Source: Rikenellaceae bacterium (GTDB lineage Bacteria; Bacteroidota; Bacteroidia; Bacteroidales; Rikenellaceae). From it: a DNA stretch of 40,733 nucleotides. The notes beneath the pieces are model-generated. The model made no database searches. It was not told where the DNA came from and saw only the letters and a program-made list of their open reading frames with translations. Positions within the stretch are counted from its first letter, which is position 1; every line of letters starts with the position of its first letter. Positions 1 to 7,894 of the stretch are shown here, piece after piece. The position numbers and the translations under genes are program-made. Where the stretch lies: NCBI GenBank assembly GCA_015059785.1, contig SUZS01000023.1, positions 1 through 40,733 on the forward strand. The letters are read 5' to 3'.

Positions 1-907
1 AACCGTTACCTGCAGAAGGATCAAGCATAGTGCGGTTAGCACGAGTGTGAGCCTCATAAGGAGCCATACCTGCTACCTGAGTGTAGTAGTTGTACAGACC
101 CTTGTAGTGCATCTCATAGTACTCACCCGGATCGGTGATGTAGTCGTAGTCCTGCTGTGCACGCTGGTTTACACCAACCTTCATATCAACGCTAACGATA
201 GCGTCACGACCCTTTGCACGCTTTGTAGTGATGAGGATTACACCGTTAGCACCACGAGAACCGTACAGAGCAGCTGCAGCAGCATCCTTGAGTACAGACA
301 TAGACTCAATATCAGCTGGGTTGATGTCGTTGATTGAACCTGCAAACGACATACCGTCAATGATAATGAGTGGAGATGTACCTGCCTCGATAGATGAGAT
401 ACCACGGATAACGATTGTAGAGGTAGAGCCAGGCTGACCAGTAGCGTTAACAAGCTGGAGACCAGGAACTTTACCGTTCAGAGCGTCGATAGCATTTGTA
501 TGCTGGCTCTTAACGATATCCTCAGCCTTCACCTGAACAGCTGAACCGGTAAATGCCTCGCGCTTAGCCTCACCGTAAGCAGTTACGATGACATCGTCAA
601 GTGCGTGAGCAGCCTCAGCGAGCACAACATTAACCAATGTCTTACCATTGATAGCAACCTTCTGCTCACTATAACCGATAGAGGATACGGCGAGAATGCC
701 GTCTACCGGAGCGTCAAGGGTATACTTACCCTCTGCATCGGTAGATGTACCGATAGTGGTTCCATCAACCACAACAGTTGCACCAATTACTGGAGCACCT
801 TTAGTATCGGTAACAGTACCCGAAACTTGCTTATTCTGCGCCATAGCCATACCGACTACTGACAGAATAGCAGCTAATGAAAGTACAATTTTCCTTACCA
901 TAAGCAT
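1..907 (-). CDS. SusC/RagA-family TonB-linked outer membrane protein, 5' part
   Basis: This is the N-terminal 302 codons of an outer-membrane receptor that imports glycans or peptides together with a SusD-like lipoprotein. The gene runs off the left edge of the window. Translation from 907 shows a signal peptide ending near AMAQ, then a carboxypeptidase-regulatory-like domain (VSGTVTDTKGAPVIGATV). After that come the SusC motif DDVIVTAYGEAKR and a plug domain with NALNGKVPGLQL-type, IIIDGM and YGSRGANGVILITTKR signatures. Those motifs define the SusC family. An in-frame ATG at 901 is an alternative start. A near-consensus promoter lies 35 bases upstream. SusD would be expected beyond the window. 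The substrate cannot be told from this part. Confidence 0.93.
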   Translation of the reverse strand, partial: MLMVRKIVLSLAAILSVVGMAMAQNKQVSGTVTDTKGAPVIGATVVVDGTTIGTSTDAEGKYTLDAPVDGILAVSSIGYSEQKVAINGKTLVNVVLAEAAHALDDVIVTAYGEAKREAFTGSAVQVKAEDIVKSQHTNAIDALNGKVPGLQLVNATGQPGSTSTIVIRGISSIEAGTSPLIIIDGMSFAGSINDINPADIESMSVLKDAAAAALYGSRGANGVILITTKRAKGRDAIVSVDMKVGVNQRAQQDYDYITDPGEYYEMHYKGLYNYYTQVAGMAPYEAHTRANRTMLDPSAGNG

Positions 908-941
908 TTAATATTAGTTAAAAACAAAAATCTTTTCTTCG

Positions 942-973
942 CAAAGTTAATAATAAACATTAACTCAACCAAA
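942..973 (-). promoter_or_regulatory. Bacteroidetes-type promoter for the SusC-like gene
   Basis: On the minus strand, TTTG (973-970), a 20-base spacer and TAACTTTG (949-942) match the family consensus exactly. Transcription would start about 30 bases before the ATG at 907. Confidence 0.8.
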
Positions 974-1132
974 TAATTTTATCACAAAATTAGGCCAAAG
1001 TAACAGATTTGTAGCATTTTACAGCAAATAATAGCTGATTGAAAGTTTTTGGCTATAGTATAGTTACAAACTGTAATTAAATTTTTTCAAAAAATTGTTT
1101 AAGAAATATAAAAATGCAAACTATCAGTACTA

Positions 1133-1166
1133 AAAATGCCGTCAGAGTAGTCTCTAACGGCATTTT
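1133..1166. terminator. bidirectional hairpin terminator
   Basis: A 15-base arm (AAAATGCCGTCAGAG) faces its complement across a TAGT loop with a single mismatch. A-rich and T-rich flanks would let it act in either direction. No gene ends next to it. It could stop read-through from queA on the minus strand. Confidence 0.6.
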
Positions 1167-1182
1167 CATTACACTTTTTCCT

Positions 1183-1382
1183 ACTTACAATTTTTTAGCT
1201 TACATTTTGTAAGTGGTGACCATTGGCCATTAGCTATTGGCCGTTGGCTTACCTGCGGTAACCCTTCACCGCTCCGCCTCGGCAAAGTCTGCAAGCAGTC
1301 TCTGCTCTCGGCTTAATCGCGGCGTTAGCTGGCTGACGCAGAATAGAGAATTTAAGGAGGTTAGGGAAGTTAAAGAATTTAG
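1183..1382. repeat. mosaic intergenic repeat: small palindromes, Q module and half T module
   Basis: The stretch contains an 8-base inverted repeat (ACTTACAA 1183-1190, TTGTAAGT 1207-1214) and a CATTGG/CCAATAGC-type mini-repeat (1219-1250). Next comes a Q module in minus orientation (about 1240-1330). On the minus strand it reads GCGATTAAGCCGAGAGCA, an 18-base variable hairpin, TGCCGAGGCGGAGC, then a GGTTACC/GGTAAGCC hairpin. From 1331 to 1382 it continues with GCTGACGCAGAA and a TTAAGGAGGTTAGGGA tract, which is one half of the T module seen complete at 23411-23540. No coding sequence is supported here. Confidence 0.75.
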
Positions 1383-1615
1383 TGACAGACTTTGTCTGTT
1401 AGTGTTTATTCGGATTTAGGTTGCTGCCACAAGGCAGTGAAATGAAAAAGAGACCTTTCAGTTCAAGCTCGCTTGAAAACTGAAAAAGAGTCTCTTTTTT
1501 ATTTCAATAACTCGCAGAGTTACCCTAAATCCGCATCAGCACAGAAGAGAAACGAAGTTTCTCAGAAAGTTTTTGCACGCCCTGCTTTTTTCAAAAAGCG
1601 GGCAGTACTGCGTAG
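1383..1615 (+). repeat. P element, copy 1 (multi-hairpin repeat downstream of queA)
   Basis: An outer stem CGGATTTAGG (1411-1420) pairs with CCTAAATCCG (1524-1533). Between the arms are three hairpins: CTGCC/GGCAG; a long stem AAAAAGAGAC (1445-1454) with GTCTCTTTTT (1490-1499) enclosing TTCAAG/CTTGAA; and TAACTC/GAGTTA. A tail follows with GAAAC/GTTTC and a CTGCTTTTT/AAAAAGCGGG stem ending in GGCAGTACT. An inverted copy with the same order of parts but different stem sequences lies at 2854-3080, so queA is bracketed by two opposed copies. Confidence 0.8.
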
Positions 1616-1637
1616 CCTTATAATATATATAGGTACG

Positions 1638-2840
1638 CTACTCAACAATGAGCAGAGATGAGTCACCGTAGGAGAGGAAGCGGAAGTCGTTTGCAAGGGC
1701 GTAGTTGTAAATCTTATGCCAGTCGTCGCCCACATATGCCGAGACGAGCAGCAGCAGTGTAGACTTTGGTTGGTGGAAGTTAGTAACTATGCGGTTTACT
1801 ATTCTAAAGCGGTATCCCAGTGGTGTAATCATAATCTGCGTTGCCGCCTTTATGCTCTGCGCACCATTTGCATCGAGGTAGCCGATAAGCGTATCAAGCA
1901 CCTGACGAGCCATAAAGTCGGCGGGTATGTCATACAGCTCCCACTGCCCTATCACGCTATCTGTCTGAGGGTTACCCGTCTGCGCTATACGCCACGCGAG
2001 TGCTGCGAGCGACTCAAGGGTACGCACAGAGGTTGTTCCAACTGCTGTCACCTTGCCGATTTTTGAGCGCAATAGTTCAAGCGTTGCGCGCGTAATCTCA
2101 AAGTGCTCGGTGTGCATAGCGTGCTTTGTTGCATCCTCATCCTTGACGGGCAAGAATGTTCCTGCACCCACATGCAGAGTCACCTCGCCGAAGCTAAAAC
2201 CCTGATTTTTAAGACTCTCTATCAGCTCTACGGTAAAGTGGAGACCTGCCGTAGGAGCTGCCACAGAGCCCTCAAAGCGCGAGTAGACCGTCTGGTAGCG
2301 GGTGTTATCTATCTCCTCGCTCTCGCGGTTGAGATATGGTGGGATAGGTATACGACCCAAATACTCAAGCATCTGCCCAAAAGTCATCGGCGCATCCCAC
2401 ACAAAGCGCACGATATGCTCTCTCACACCTCTGTCGGCAATATAGGCCTTCAGTACATAATCGCCGCCCTGATAGCTGAAAGGAATCTCCACAGCACCCT
2501 CCTTCCACTTCTTCAGGTTGCCCACAATGCAGCTCCAGCAACACTCGCCCGTAGCAGCAAAGGCGCGCTCATAGTCCGCTGGTGCTGTAGGCTCAAGGCA
2601 GAAGACCTCTACACGCGCACCCGACGGCTTGTGCATAACAAGCCTCGCACGAACAACCTTAGTGTTGTTGAAGATAAAAAGAGTGTCCGAAGCAAGCTCC
2701 TGACCTATATCAGCAAACCGCCGCTCCGAAATCTCACCATTGCGGTAGACAAGCAACTTGGAGCCATCCCTGCGCTCCAACGGAAACTTGGCAATGCGCT
2801 CATCCGGCAACGGATAGTCAAAGTCGTTGATGTTTATCAT
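1638..2840 (-). CDS. queA: S-adenosylmethionine:tRNA ribosyltransferase-isomerase
   Basis: QueA transfers and rearranges the ribosyl group of SAM onto 7-aminomethyl-7-deazaguanine in tRNA, giving epoxyqueuosine, the penultimate step of queuosine synthesis in the cytosol. The 400-residue protein opens with the family signature FDYPLPDERIAKFPL. It continues with FNNTKVVRARL, then AAPTAGLHFT near residue 195 and LHVGAGTFLPV with a HxMHxE motif, and near the C-terminus NFHQPKSTLLLLVSA. All are diagnostic of QueA. Length is slightly above the usual 340-360, due to inserts in the first half. I see no clear promoter: the space upstream is filled by a repeat element, so it may be transcribed from the tpiA side. 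Confidence 0.96.
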   Translation of the reverse strand: MININDFDYPLPDERIAKFPLERRDGSKLLVYRNGEISERRFADIGQELASDTLFIFNNTKVVRARLVMHKPSGARVEVFCLEPTAPADYERAFAATGECCWSCIVGNLKKWKEGAVEIPFSYQGGDYVLKAYIADRGVREHIVRFVWDAPMTFGQMLEYLGRIPIPPYLNRESEEIDNTRYQTVYSRFEGSVAAPTAGLHFTVELIESLKNQGFSFGEVTLHVGAGTFLPVKDEDATKHAMHTEHFEITRATLELLRSKIGKVTAVGTTSVRTLESLAALAWRIAQTGNPQTDSVIGQWELYDIPADFMARQVLDTLIGYLDANGAQSIKAATQIMITPLGYRFRIVNRIVTNFHQPKSTLLLLVSAYVGDDWHKIYNYALANDFRFLSYGDSSLLIVE

Positions 2841-2853
2841 TGTAATATTTTAT

Positions 2854-3080
2854 GTAGTACCGTCCCTTTTCTGAAGAAAAGTGACCCAAAAGACTTTGGG
2901 CGAAACTTTGTTTCGCTTATCGCTGATGCGGATTTAGGATAACTAAAGTTATTGCAATAGTAAATATCCACCTTTTGGTTCAAGCGAAGCTTGACCTCTG
3001 GTGGATATTTCCATTTCACTGCCTTCGGCAGTCGCCCTAAATCCGAACAAACTCATACAAACAGAGTCTGTTCCCCTAAA
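2854..3080 (-). repeat. P element, copy 2 (inverted relative to copy 1)
   Basis: The outer stem CGGATTTAGG (2929-2938) pairs with CCTAAATCCG (3036-3045), identical to copy 1. Inside are ATAAC/GTTAT, a perfect 11-base stem AAATATCCACC (2962-2972) with GGTGGATATTT (3000-3010) enclosing TCAAGC/GCTTGA, and ACTGCC/GGCAGT. The outer part carries GCGAAAC/GTTTCGC and CACTTTTC/GAAAAG hairpins. Read on the minus strand, the modules come in the same order as copy 1, with shared linkers such as GGCAGTGAAATG and CGCATCAGC, but the long inner stem is unrelated in sequence. Confidence 0.8.
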
Positions 3081-3083
3081 AGG

Positions 3084-3128
3084 TCAATAGCTAATGACTA
3101 ACAACCAATAGCCAATAGTCAATAGCCA
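3084..3128. repeat. CAATAGC mini-repeat cluster
   Basis: Four imperfect copies of a CAATAGCyAATr unit run in tandem (for example CCAATAGCCAATAGTCAATAG). Related units occur at 1219-1250 and 23790-23799, each time joining larger repeat modules. Confidence 0.6.
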
Positions 3129-3144
3129 GAAAATCTCTTTTTAG

Positions 3145-3241
3145 GCGGATATTTACCACGCTCGGCGACAAATGGCTGCGCAGGATAGTATCAAGACATA
3201 CAGACCAGCAGACATTTGGCGTTAGCGGCAGTAAATACCGC
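3145..3241 (+). repeat. R element, copy 1 (nested-stem repeat)
   Basis: An outer stem GCGGATATTTA (3145-3155) pairs with TAAATACCGC (3232-3241), one base bulged. An inner stem CGACAAATGGCTGC (3166-3179) pairs with GCAGACATTTGGCG (3208-3221) with two mismatches. A small GTAT/ATAC hairpin sits inside. The linkers ACGCTCGG, GCGCAGGATAGTA and CGTTAGCGG recur in copy 2 at 23800-23928, whose stems are different. It begins 13 bases beyond the tpiA stop codon, antisense to the tpiA transcript. Confidence 0.78.
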
Positions 3242-3253
3242 ATAAAATGGGAT

Positions 3254-4009
3254 TTAGAAGCCTTTACCAATAGCAAGGAAATCCTCTGCCTTAAGAGCTG
3301 CGCCACCGATAAGACCACCGTCTACATCCTCCTTAGCGAAGATCTCTGCAGCGTTTGAAGGCTTGCAAGAGCCACCATAGAGAATTGGGCACTCAGCAGC
3401 TGCTGCGCCGAACTTTGCAGCAAGCACCTCGCGGATATATGCGTGAATCTCCTGTGCCTGCTCTGCAGTAGCTGTCTCGCCTGTACCGATAGCCCAAACT
3501 GGCTCGTATGCGATAACGAGGTTAGCGAACTGCTCCTCAGTAAGGTTGTAAACAACCTCCTCAATCTGAGCCTTGCAAACTGCAAAGTGGTTGCCAGCCT
3601 TACGCTCCTCAAGGCTCTCACCTACGCAGTAGATTGGAGTAAGACCATTTGCATAAGCCTGTGCCATCTTCTTGTTCAGAGTCTCTGAAGTCTCACCATA
3701 GTACTGGCGACGCTCAGAGTGGCCGAGGATAACATACTTACAACCCAGAGCTGCAATCATTGAAGCAGCAATCTCGCCAGTGTAAGCACCCTTTGCCTCT
3801 GTAGCGCAATTCTGTGCACCTACAGCGATATCTGAGCCCTTAACAGCCTCAATAACCTGTGAAAGGTGTGTAAATGGAGGGCAAACGATAAAGTTTACAC
3901 AGCTGCAAACCTCGCCACGACCAGCAACAACACTCTTTGCCAGCTCAACACCCTCTGCAGGCAGGGTATTCATCTTCCAGTTACCTGCAACAATCTTCTT
4001 TCTTGCCAT
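3254..4009 (-). CDS. tpiA: triose-phosphate isomerase
   Basis: TPI interconverts dihydroxyacetone phosphate and glyceraldehyde 3-phosphate in glycolysis. The 251-residue protein has normal length and all active-site residues: Lys12 in GNWKMN, His97 in ILGHSERR, and Glu169 in AYEPVWAIGTG. The phosphate-binding YGGSCKPSNAAE segment and the terminal DVDGGLIGGAALK are also present. It lies 121 bases downstream of lysS on the same strand and probably has its own weak promoter in that gap. An R-type repeat begins just after its stop codon. Confidence 0.97.
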   Translation of the reverse strand: MARKKIVAGNWKMNTLPAEGVELAKSVVAGRGEVCSCVNFIVCPPFTHLSQVIEAVKGSDIAVGAQNCATEAKGAYTGEIAASMIAALGCKYVILGHSERRQYYGETSETLNKKMAQAYANGLTPIYCVGESLEERKAGNHFAVCKAQIEEVVYNLTEEQFANLVIAYEPVWAIGTGETATAEQAQEIHAYIREVLAAKFGAAAAECPILYGGSCKPSNAAEIFAKEDVDGGLIGGAALKAEDFLAIGKGF

Positions 4010-4116
4010 AATGATTTAATTTTTATTTAAGTTTAACAATAATTTTCTACTCCTTCATAAGAGTTGGTCTTGAATCTATTTTCAAAGCTATTTGACTACG
4101 AAAGCAAGTCAACGAG

Positions 4117-4147
4117 CAAAGTAAATAGGTTTAAGACAAACTCTCAA
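4117..4147 (-). promoter_or_regulatory. possible tpiA promoter
   Basis: On the minus strand, TTG (4147-4145), 20 bases, then TTACTTTG (4124-4117). The -7 box misses the consensus A at its second position. The -33 part lies inside the lysS 3' end. Confidence 0.4.
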
Positions 4148-5858
4148 TCCACTCTTTAATACCAGCGGTTGGAAGTCCGAGCTTATTCTTCTTGTTGAAG
4201 CCGCAGAGGTCGTTAAAGAGTTTCATACCGCCACTCTTTGCTGTGCCTGCGAATGCCTCAAGGGTGATGTAGCCCATCTTCTGGATAGTCTCAACCCACT
4301 CAGCAGGTACGCCAGCCTCGGTATAGACCTCAACAGCATCTGCAACGACCTTCTTCTCTGGACGCATAGTTGGGAAGAAGAGCACATCCTGAATAGATGT
4401 CTGGCCAGTCATAAACATTGTCAGACGGTCAATACCCATACCCATACCAGAGCAGTTTGGCATACCGTACTCCAGTGCGCGAACAAAGTCCATATCAATA
4501 AACATAGCCTCGTCATCGCCACGCTCAGAGAGTCGCATCTGCTCTTGGAAGCGCTCAAGCTGGTCAATAGGATCATTAAGCTCAGAGTATGCGTTACAGA
4601 GCTCCTTACCCGCAACGAAGAGCTCAAAGCGCTCTGTAAGGTCCTGATTATCGCGGTGACGCTTGCAGAGTGGAGACATCTCTATTGGGTAGTCGCAGAT
4701 AAATGTAGGCTGAACAAGGTCGCCCTCGCAGTACTGACCAAAGATAGCATCAATAAGCTTACCCTTGCCCATTGTATCATCAACCTCTACATTGAGTCGT
4801 GCGCAAGCCTCACGAAGCTCCGCCTCGCTCTGACCTGTAATGTTGTAGCCAGTCTTCTCAAGAATAGCGTCGGTCATCGTTAGGCGACGGAATGGAGCCT
4901 TGAATGAGATTGTCTTGCCGTCAATTTCAACCTCAGTAGTGCCGTTTACAGCAAGAGCGATGCGCTCAAGCATATTCTCGGTAAACTCCATCATCCAGCG
5001 GTAGTCCTTGTAGGCGATATAAATCTCCATACAAGTAAACTCTGGGTTGTGAGTTCTATCCATACCCTCATTACGGAAGTTCTTACCAAACTCATACACA
5101 CCATCAAAGCCACCCACGATAAGACGCTTGAGGTATAGCTCTGTAGCTATTCGCATATAGAAGTCAACATCCAGTGCGTTGTGGTGAGTGATAAACGGAC
5201 GAGCCGAAGCACCACCAGGGATAGGCTGAAGAATAGGGGTCTCAACCTCAAGGCAGCCGTGCTCGTTGAAGTACTGGCGCATTGTAGCGATAATCTTTGC
5301 ACGCTTTACAAAGACATCCTTAACCTTTGGATTTACAACAAGGTCTACATAACGCTGACGATAGCGCACCTCTGGGTCAGTAAGGGCGTCAAACTGCTGA
5401 CCATCCTTCTCCTTAACGATTGGCAGTGGGCGGATAGACTTTGACAGAACAGTGAACTTACGGCAGTGTACCGAAAGCTCGCCAGTATTTGTGCGGAAAG
5501 CAAAACCCTCAACACCGATAAAGTCACCAATATCAAGAAGCTTCTTAAAAACGGTGTTGTAGAGTGTTGGCTCGCCCTCTGGGCAGATATCATCGCGGCG
5601 GATATATACCTGAATACGACCAGTGTGGTCCTGAAGCTCAAAGAACGATGCGCTACCCATAATACGGCGGCTCATCATACGGCCCGCGATTGTTACTGTC
5701 TGAAAACTCTCTGGTGCGGCATCGTAGCCCTCAGCAATAGAGCGCGCAGTAGCGTTTACATCAAAACGCTCTGCCGGATAGGGGTTAATGCCCGCCTCAC
5801 GCAGTGCAGCAAGGGACTTGCGGCGCAACTGCTCCTGTTCACTAAGATGTTCTATCAT
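4131..5858 (-). CDS. lysS: lysyl-tRNA synthetase (class II)
   Basis: This enzyme charges tRNA-Lys. The N-terminal OB-fold anticodon domain (roughly residues 50-160, with [21 protein letters not shown]) is followed by the class II core. Motif 1 is around [18 protein letters not shown], motif 2 is [20 protein letters not shown], and motif 3 is [14 protein letters not shown] followed by [14 protein letters not shown]. At 575 residues it is about 70 longer than the E. coli enzyme. The excess is a C-terminal extension after motif 3 (from about [18 protein letters not shown]), which I believe is common in Bacteroidales LysRS. A good promoter overlaps the stop codon of the upstream PAP2 gene. Confidence 0.96.
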   Translation of the reverse strand: MIEHLSEQEQLRRKSLAALREAGINPYPAERFDVNATARSIAEGYDAAPESFQTVTIAGRMMSRRIMGSASFFELQDHTGRIQVYIRRDDICPEGEPTLYNTVFKKLLDIGDFIGVEGFAFRTNTGELSVHCRKFTVLSKSIRPLPIVKEKDGQQFDALTDPEVRYRQRYVDLVVNPKVKDVFVKRAKIIATMRQYFNEHGCLEVETPILQPIPGGASARPFITHHNALDVDFYMRIATELYLKRLIVGGFDGVYEFGKNFRNEGMDRTHNPEFTCMEIYIAYKDYRWMMEFTENMLERIALAVNGTTEVEIDGKTISFKAPFRRLTMTDAILEKTGYNITGQSEAELREACARLNVEVDDTMGKGKLIDAIFGQYCEGDLVQPTFICDYPIEMSPLCKRHRDNQDLTERFELFVAGKELCNAYSELNDPIDQLERFQEQMRLSERGDDEAMFIDMDFVRALEYGMPNCSGMGMGIDRLTMFMTGQTSIQDVLFFPTMRPEKKVVADAVEVYTEAGVPAEWVETIQKMGYITLEAFAGTAKSGGMKLFNDLCGFNKKNKLGLPTAGIKEWIESLS

Positions 5859-5895
5859 ATCTATCTATTTTTATAATTTCATCAAAAAAAGCGCG

Positions 5896-5926
5896 CAAAT
5901 TTAGCTGTTTTTCAGCAGAATATCAA
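5896..5926 (-). promoter_or_regulatory. lysS promoter
   Basis: On the minus strand, TTG (5926-5924), 20 bases, then TAAATTTG (5903-5896). The first three bases of the -7 box are the TAA stop codon of the PAP2 gene. The expected start point gives a leader of about 30 bases before lysS. Confidence 0.7.
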
Positions 5927-6488
5927 GTTTTCGCCACAAAAGATACATCGCATAGCCACAAATAACGCCAACTCCCAATCCTAAAACGATATCCTGAGGG
6001 TAGTGGCAGGCTAAATATATGCGTGAGTAGCTTATCAGCAGCACTATAAAGGTAACAGTCCAGCTATACCACTTTTTGTTTAGTACCAGAGCCGACATTC
6101 CGCCCATAGCCGCTGTTGTGGCAGCATGCGCCGAGACTGTTCCAAATGGGCCGTGAGCATAGGAGACAACATGCGCCAAGTCCCTTACTGCGGGGTCAAA
6201 CATCGGGCGGTTACGGGCAGGGAACGACGCCCAGAGGTTTTTGAGCAGTCCCGTATGCTTAAATATTCCGCAGAGCATATCGGCAAGGCCGAGTGCAAGG
6301 GCGAAGCAGACAATAAACACCGCCAGAGTCTTCCAACCATACTTGCGCTGAACAGCCACAAGGATAAAGAGGTAGAGCGGAACCCACATTACACTACTTG
6401 ACACTGCGCTCATAACAGCATCTGTTACAGTCCCACCGTCAAAGTTGAGCCACAGAAAGAGTCTTTCGTCAAAAGAGAGTGTCTGCAT
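5901..6488 (-). CDS. PAP2-family membrane phosphatase
   Basis: A 195-residue membrane protein of the type 2 phosphatidic acid phosphatase family, which dephosphorylates lipid phosphates such as undecaprenyl pyrophosphate or phosphatidylglycerol phosphate. Several hydrophobic segments are visible (for example VPLYLFILVAV, TLAVFIVCFALALGLAD, WTVTFIVLLISY). The three active-site motifs are recognisable: K-x(n)-ARNRP, TVSAHAATTAAM in place of the usual PSGH, and SRIYLACHYPQDIVLG. The second motif keeps the SxH core. It starts two bases after the alkaline phosphatase gene ends, so the two are cotranscribed. The substrate is not evident; lpxE/F-type or UppP-like roles are possible. Confidence 0.85.
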   Translation of the reverse strand: MQTLSFDERLFLWLNFDGGTVTDAVMSAVSSSVMWVPLYLFILVAVQRKYGWKTLAVFIVCFALALGLADMLCGIFKHTGLLKNLWASFPARNRPMFDPAVRDLAHVVSYAHGPFGTVSAHAATTAAMGGMSALVLNKKWYSWTVTFIVLLISYSRIYLACHYPQDIVLGLGVGVICGYAMYLLWRKLDILLKNS

Positions 6489-6490
6489 AC

Positions 6491-7888
6491 CTACTCAGCT
6501 AATTTTTTGCCCAAAGCGCGTGCGATACCCTTTGGGACATCTGTTTGGTCGTAGCACTCTGCAAGATGCTCTATACCAGCACCCTTAATGTAGAGTGGTA
6601 CCTGCATACCAGTATGGTTAAGGCTTATCCACTTAATGTAGGCGCGCTTGTTGAGTATCTCAATGGCTGTAGAGGCCATCTTCTCGTTTACATTATAGAG
6701 GCTCACAACCTTATCGCTCTTCTCAATAAAACTCTTCTCAAAGGTCTTGCGCAGCTGCTGCTCATCCTTCTTACGCAGGCGTACGCCCTCCCAGAAGCCA
6801 AGCTCGCGAGTAAGGAGTGCCTTCATATCCTCCCAACTGTTCTTGCCGTCATCGCGTAAACGCTGCATCTTGCGGGTAAGAGATGATACAGAGCCACGCT
6901 GCCAAGCCAGTCTCTCCATATTCATCTTGTAGTTTGTATATCCAAGGTTCAAGCCACCAGTCTCGTGGTCGGCAGTAACGATGATAAGCGTCTCCTTTGG
7001 ATGTCTATTGTAAAACTCAAGAGCCTTTGCCACAGAGTCTGAGAGGTGGTTTACCTCCTCAAAGGTCGTCACAGCATCGTTATCATGTGCGCAGTAGTCA
7101 AGGTGTCCCGCCTCAACCATAAGGAAGAAGCCATCCTTTTTAGCCTCGCGCTCAAGGTACTTTATTGCCGAGTCGGTATAATCTACAATAGTCCAGTCGC
7201 CAGGTTTACAGTCGTTAGCATACTTAAGGGTCTTACTCTGTGGATTCTCAGGGAGTAGCAGTACACGCTTATTTTGCACCCCAGCAGCCTTATCAAGGTC
7301 GTGAACAACCTCGATACCCGCAGCCTTTGCCTGTGCAACATAATCCTCGTGCTTCAGACCATCCCTCTTCTTGAAAAGTATTGCCGCACCAGCAGCAAAG
7401 TCCACCTCAGAGGCTAAGTACTGCTCATAGAGTGACTTATATGCACTGCGCGACTCGTGGTGTGCAAAGAAGGCACTCGGTGTGGCGTGGTTCATACCCA
7501 CATTTGTCACAATACCCACCTTCATACCCTCCTCCGAGACAAGTTCTGTAATATTTTTAACACTTCTCTTCTCGGCATCTACGCCCATATATCCATTTAC
7601 AGTCTTTACACCCGACGCAAGGGACGTTGCAGCAGCCGAAGAGTCTGTGACAAGGGTTGAAGAGGAGTAGTTAGTGATATATGTTCGGATAGGGAAGTTA
7701 TAAAAACTCATCTTTCCGCCATTAGGCTTCTCGGGGTGCACAGCGGCGTTATAGAGCTCTGTGCCATAGATGTGGTTAATGCCCAGACCGTCGCCAATAA
7801 ACATAAAGATATACTTTGGTCTCTTCTCCGCCAAGCATACCCCCACGCATAGAGCGACCAGCGCAATAAGGGTTGTTAATCGTCTCAT
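6491..7888 (-). CDS. secreted alkaline phosphatase
   Basis: PhoA-superfamily phosphomonoesterase, 465 residues, with a signal peptide (MRRLTTLIALVALCVGVCLA) directing it to the periplasm. Expected catalytic residues are present: Asp33 (FIGDGLG), nucleophile Ser83 in TDSSAAAT, Thr136, Glu259, Asp264, His268, Asp307-His308 in TADHETGG and His424. At the position of E. coli Asp153 there is His134 (NHATPSAFFAH), the arrangement found in mammalian and many other non-enteric enzymes and usually linked to different metal dependence. It sits between a zinc peptidase gene (6 bases upstream) and a PAP2 phosphatase (2 bases downstream), so the operon is membrane/envelope oriented. Its likely role is phosphate scavenging. 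Confidence 0.92.
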   Translation of the reverse strand: MRRLTTLIALVALCVGVCLAEKRPKYIFMFIGDGLGINHIYGTELYNAAVHPEKPNGGKMSFYNFPIRTYITNYSSSTLVTDSSAAATSLASGVKTVNGYMGVDAEKRSVKNITELVSEEGMKVGIVTNVGMNHATPSAFFAHHESRSAYKSLYEQYLASEVDFAAGAAILFKKRDGLKHEDYVAQAKAAGIEVVHDLDKAAGVQNKRVLLLPENPQSKTLKYANDCKPGDWTIVDYTDSAIKYLEREAKKDGFFLMVEAGHLDYCAHDNDAVTTFEEVNHLSDSVAKALEFYNRHPKETLIIVTADHETGGLNLGYTNYKMNMERLAWQRGSVSSLTRKMQRLRDDGKNSWEDMKALLTRELGFWEGVRLRKKDEQQLRKTFEKSFIEKSDKVVSLYNVNEKMASTAIEILNKRAYIKWISLNHTGMQVPLYIKGAGIEHLAECYDQTDVPKGIARALGKKLAE

Positions 7889-7894
7889 AATCTG

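Noticed and set aside
1473..1661. Open frame of 62 codons within P element copy 1 (and a similar 60-codon frame at 2837-3019).
   Set aside because: Both are products of the repeat: they share SYPKSASA because the DNA repeat is shared, and they span hairpin stems. No promoter or codon bias supports them.
2103..2942. A 279-codon open frame on the plus strand.
   Set aside because: It lies antisense to queA, whose motifs are unambiguous, and its translation has no recognisable domain.
3145..3241. R element as a tpiA riboswitch or 3' regulatory RNA.
   Set aside because: It is in antisense orientation relative to tpiA when matched to the second copy, which is upstream of a different gene.
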